Positions 63,310 to 64,000 of a stretch of DNA of 64,000 nt are shown here, one piece after another; position 1 is the first letter of the stretch; every line of letters starts with the position of its first letter. The notes under the pieces are model-generated. The model did not search any database. It had not been told where the DNA came from and was given only the letters and a program-made list of their open reading frames with translations. Origin of the DNA: Calliopum simillimum (taxonomy: Eukaryota; Arthropoda; Insecta; Diptera; Lauxaniidae); contig OX638370.1 in NCBI GenBank assembly GCA_951812925.1, positions 92,766,897 through 92,830,896 on the forward strand, in the 5' to 3' direction. The translations under genes were made by a program, and so were the position numbers.

Positions 63310-63620
63310 AGACGCATGAAATTGTTTTGCTCTTTCCTGTTATATGCATCATTAAGAATTGTTCTTCGTCTTAGAAATGAGCTATAATCTGGTTTTGTGT
63401 GATTTTTTTTTTTTTAAATATGACCATTTGAAAATGATACCATATAGAGAAAAATCATATGAGAACCTACATACGATTTTTAACTTTCATTTATCATTTT
63501 ATAGAAAAATCACACATAACTAGTTTCTAGCTCTTTTTGAAGACAAAAATTATTGTACTTAAGGATGCATTCAATAGAAAAGACCAAAACGATTTCGTAA
63601 GTCTTCCATACGAATTCAAA
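63310..63620. repeat. foldback element of the 13660/45660 family
   Basis: TGCATCATTAAGAATTGTTC (63345) is loosely inverted at 63545-63569, with CGTCTTAGAAATGAGCT against AGCTCTTTTTGAAGAC. The same order of phrases (ATGACCATTTGAAAATGA, AATAGAAAAGACCAAAACGATT) is found in the loop of 45051-46630 and in 13660-14310. Confidence 0.7.
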
Positions 63621-64000
63621 AATCATGTGTTCGAACATTACAAACTTTTATCAGAAAGCTCCTAAAGCTCCTAAAGAGCTTTTTTTAAAAAGCTTTTTAA
63701 ACAGTTTGTTTCAAATACTGAAAATTTAACACTTCAAAATCACAGTTCAATTTAATTTAACGAGCCATTTTCAAAAAACTCGGTTTTCTTATCTTACTTA
63801 AATCACATTAATAGTGAAACCTCATTATAAATAATAAAAGCTTCATCAGATTCGTCATATTTACTGTTCCTTTCATTGTAGCATTTCTTACTGCCTACAA
63901 TAGATAGTTTTTGATCATCAATATCAATCACAAAATCATGACAGCATTTGTTCAAAGACTTCAGCCATGATTTGATTTGAATTAAAGCATTTAATAACGG
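63621..64000. other. non-coding DNA to window end
   Basis: No gene seen; a short AAAGCTCCTAAAGAGCTTTT palindrome lies near 63660. Confidence 0.4.

Overview
The window is nuclear DNA of an insect, most likely a higher (schizophoran) fly, perhaps tephritid-like; the species cannot be fixed from sequence alone. The grounds are very AT-rich DNA, short GT-AG introns beside very long ones, CATACATA-type microsatellites, several copies of an INE-1/DINE-1-like Helitron (HINE) family, and two proteins with fly-like gene structures. No bacterial, organellar or viral genes were seen.

Two genes can be assembled exon by exon. (1) Plus strand, 23603-47335: a BTB-BACK-Kelch adaptor, the fly counterpart of KLHL17/actinfilin. 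It has an eight-codon first coding exon, a second exon at 29151, an 11.9-kb intron, then five exons from 41254 to 46915. All phases join without error to give 618 residues. The first stop is UGA followed by C, and the same frame stays open for 139 more codons to a TAA at 47333-47335, so stop-codon readthrough is likely. (2) Minus strand, 57174-55502: prohibitin 2 (Phb2), five coding exons, 300 residues, complete. Its third intron is a textbook AT-AC U12-type (minor spliceosome) intron. Two weaker exon candidates flank Phb2: 59735-59837 (minus) and 61614-61734 (plus).

Much of the remainder is mobile DNA. From left to right: a TIR MITE (1070); Helitron-like HINE copies (2303, 5175, 5635, 15063, 19297), four of which end at the same hairpin plus CTAG terminus; a dead mariner (6378); a piggyBac-like MITE with TTAA duplications (8441); a 1.2-kb palindromic Transib-like element with a CAACG duplication (17472); a palindromised Tc1 copy (30026); a second Transib-like element with a CGGCG duplication and ends laid out as heptamer, 23-bp spacer, A-rich nonamer (31904); a 5'-truncated RTE retrotransposon with an 11-bp duplication inside a foldback loop (52889); a TTA-flanked MITE (59103); a hAT MITE with a perfect 8-bp duplication (60972); a Tc1 fragment (62240); and a GC-rich palindrome (62656).

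A recurring theme is long inverted repeats (foldbacks) of 0.2-1.6 kb. About ten lie in the KLHL17-like introns and would be transcribed as hairpins. The two genes have no evident functional link: one is a predicted Cullin-3 substrate adaptor, the other a mitochondrial inner-membrane scaffold. Boundaries, identities and joins were read by eye; none was confirmed by alignment or expression data.
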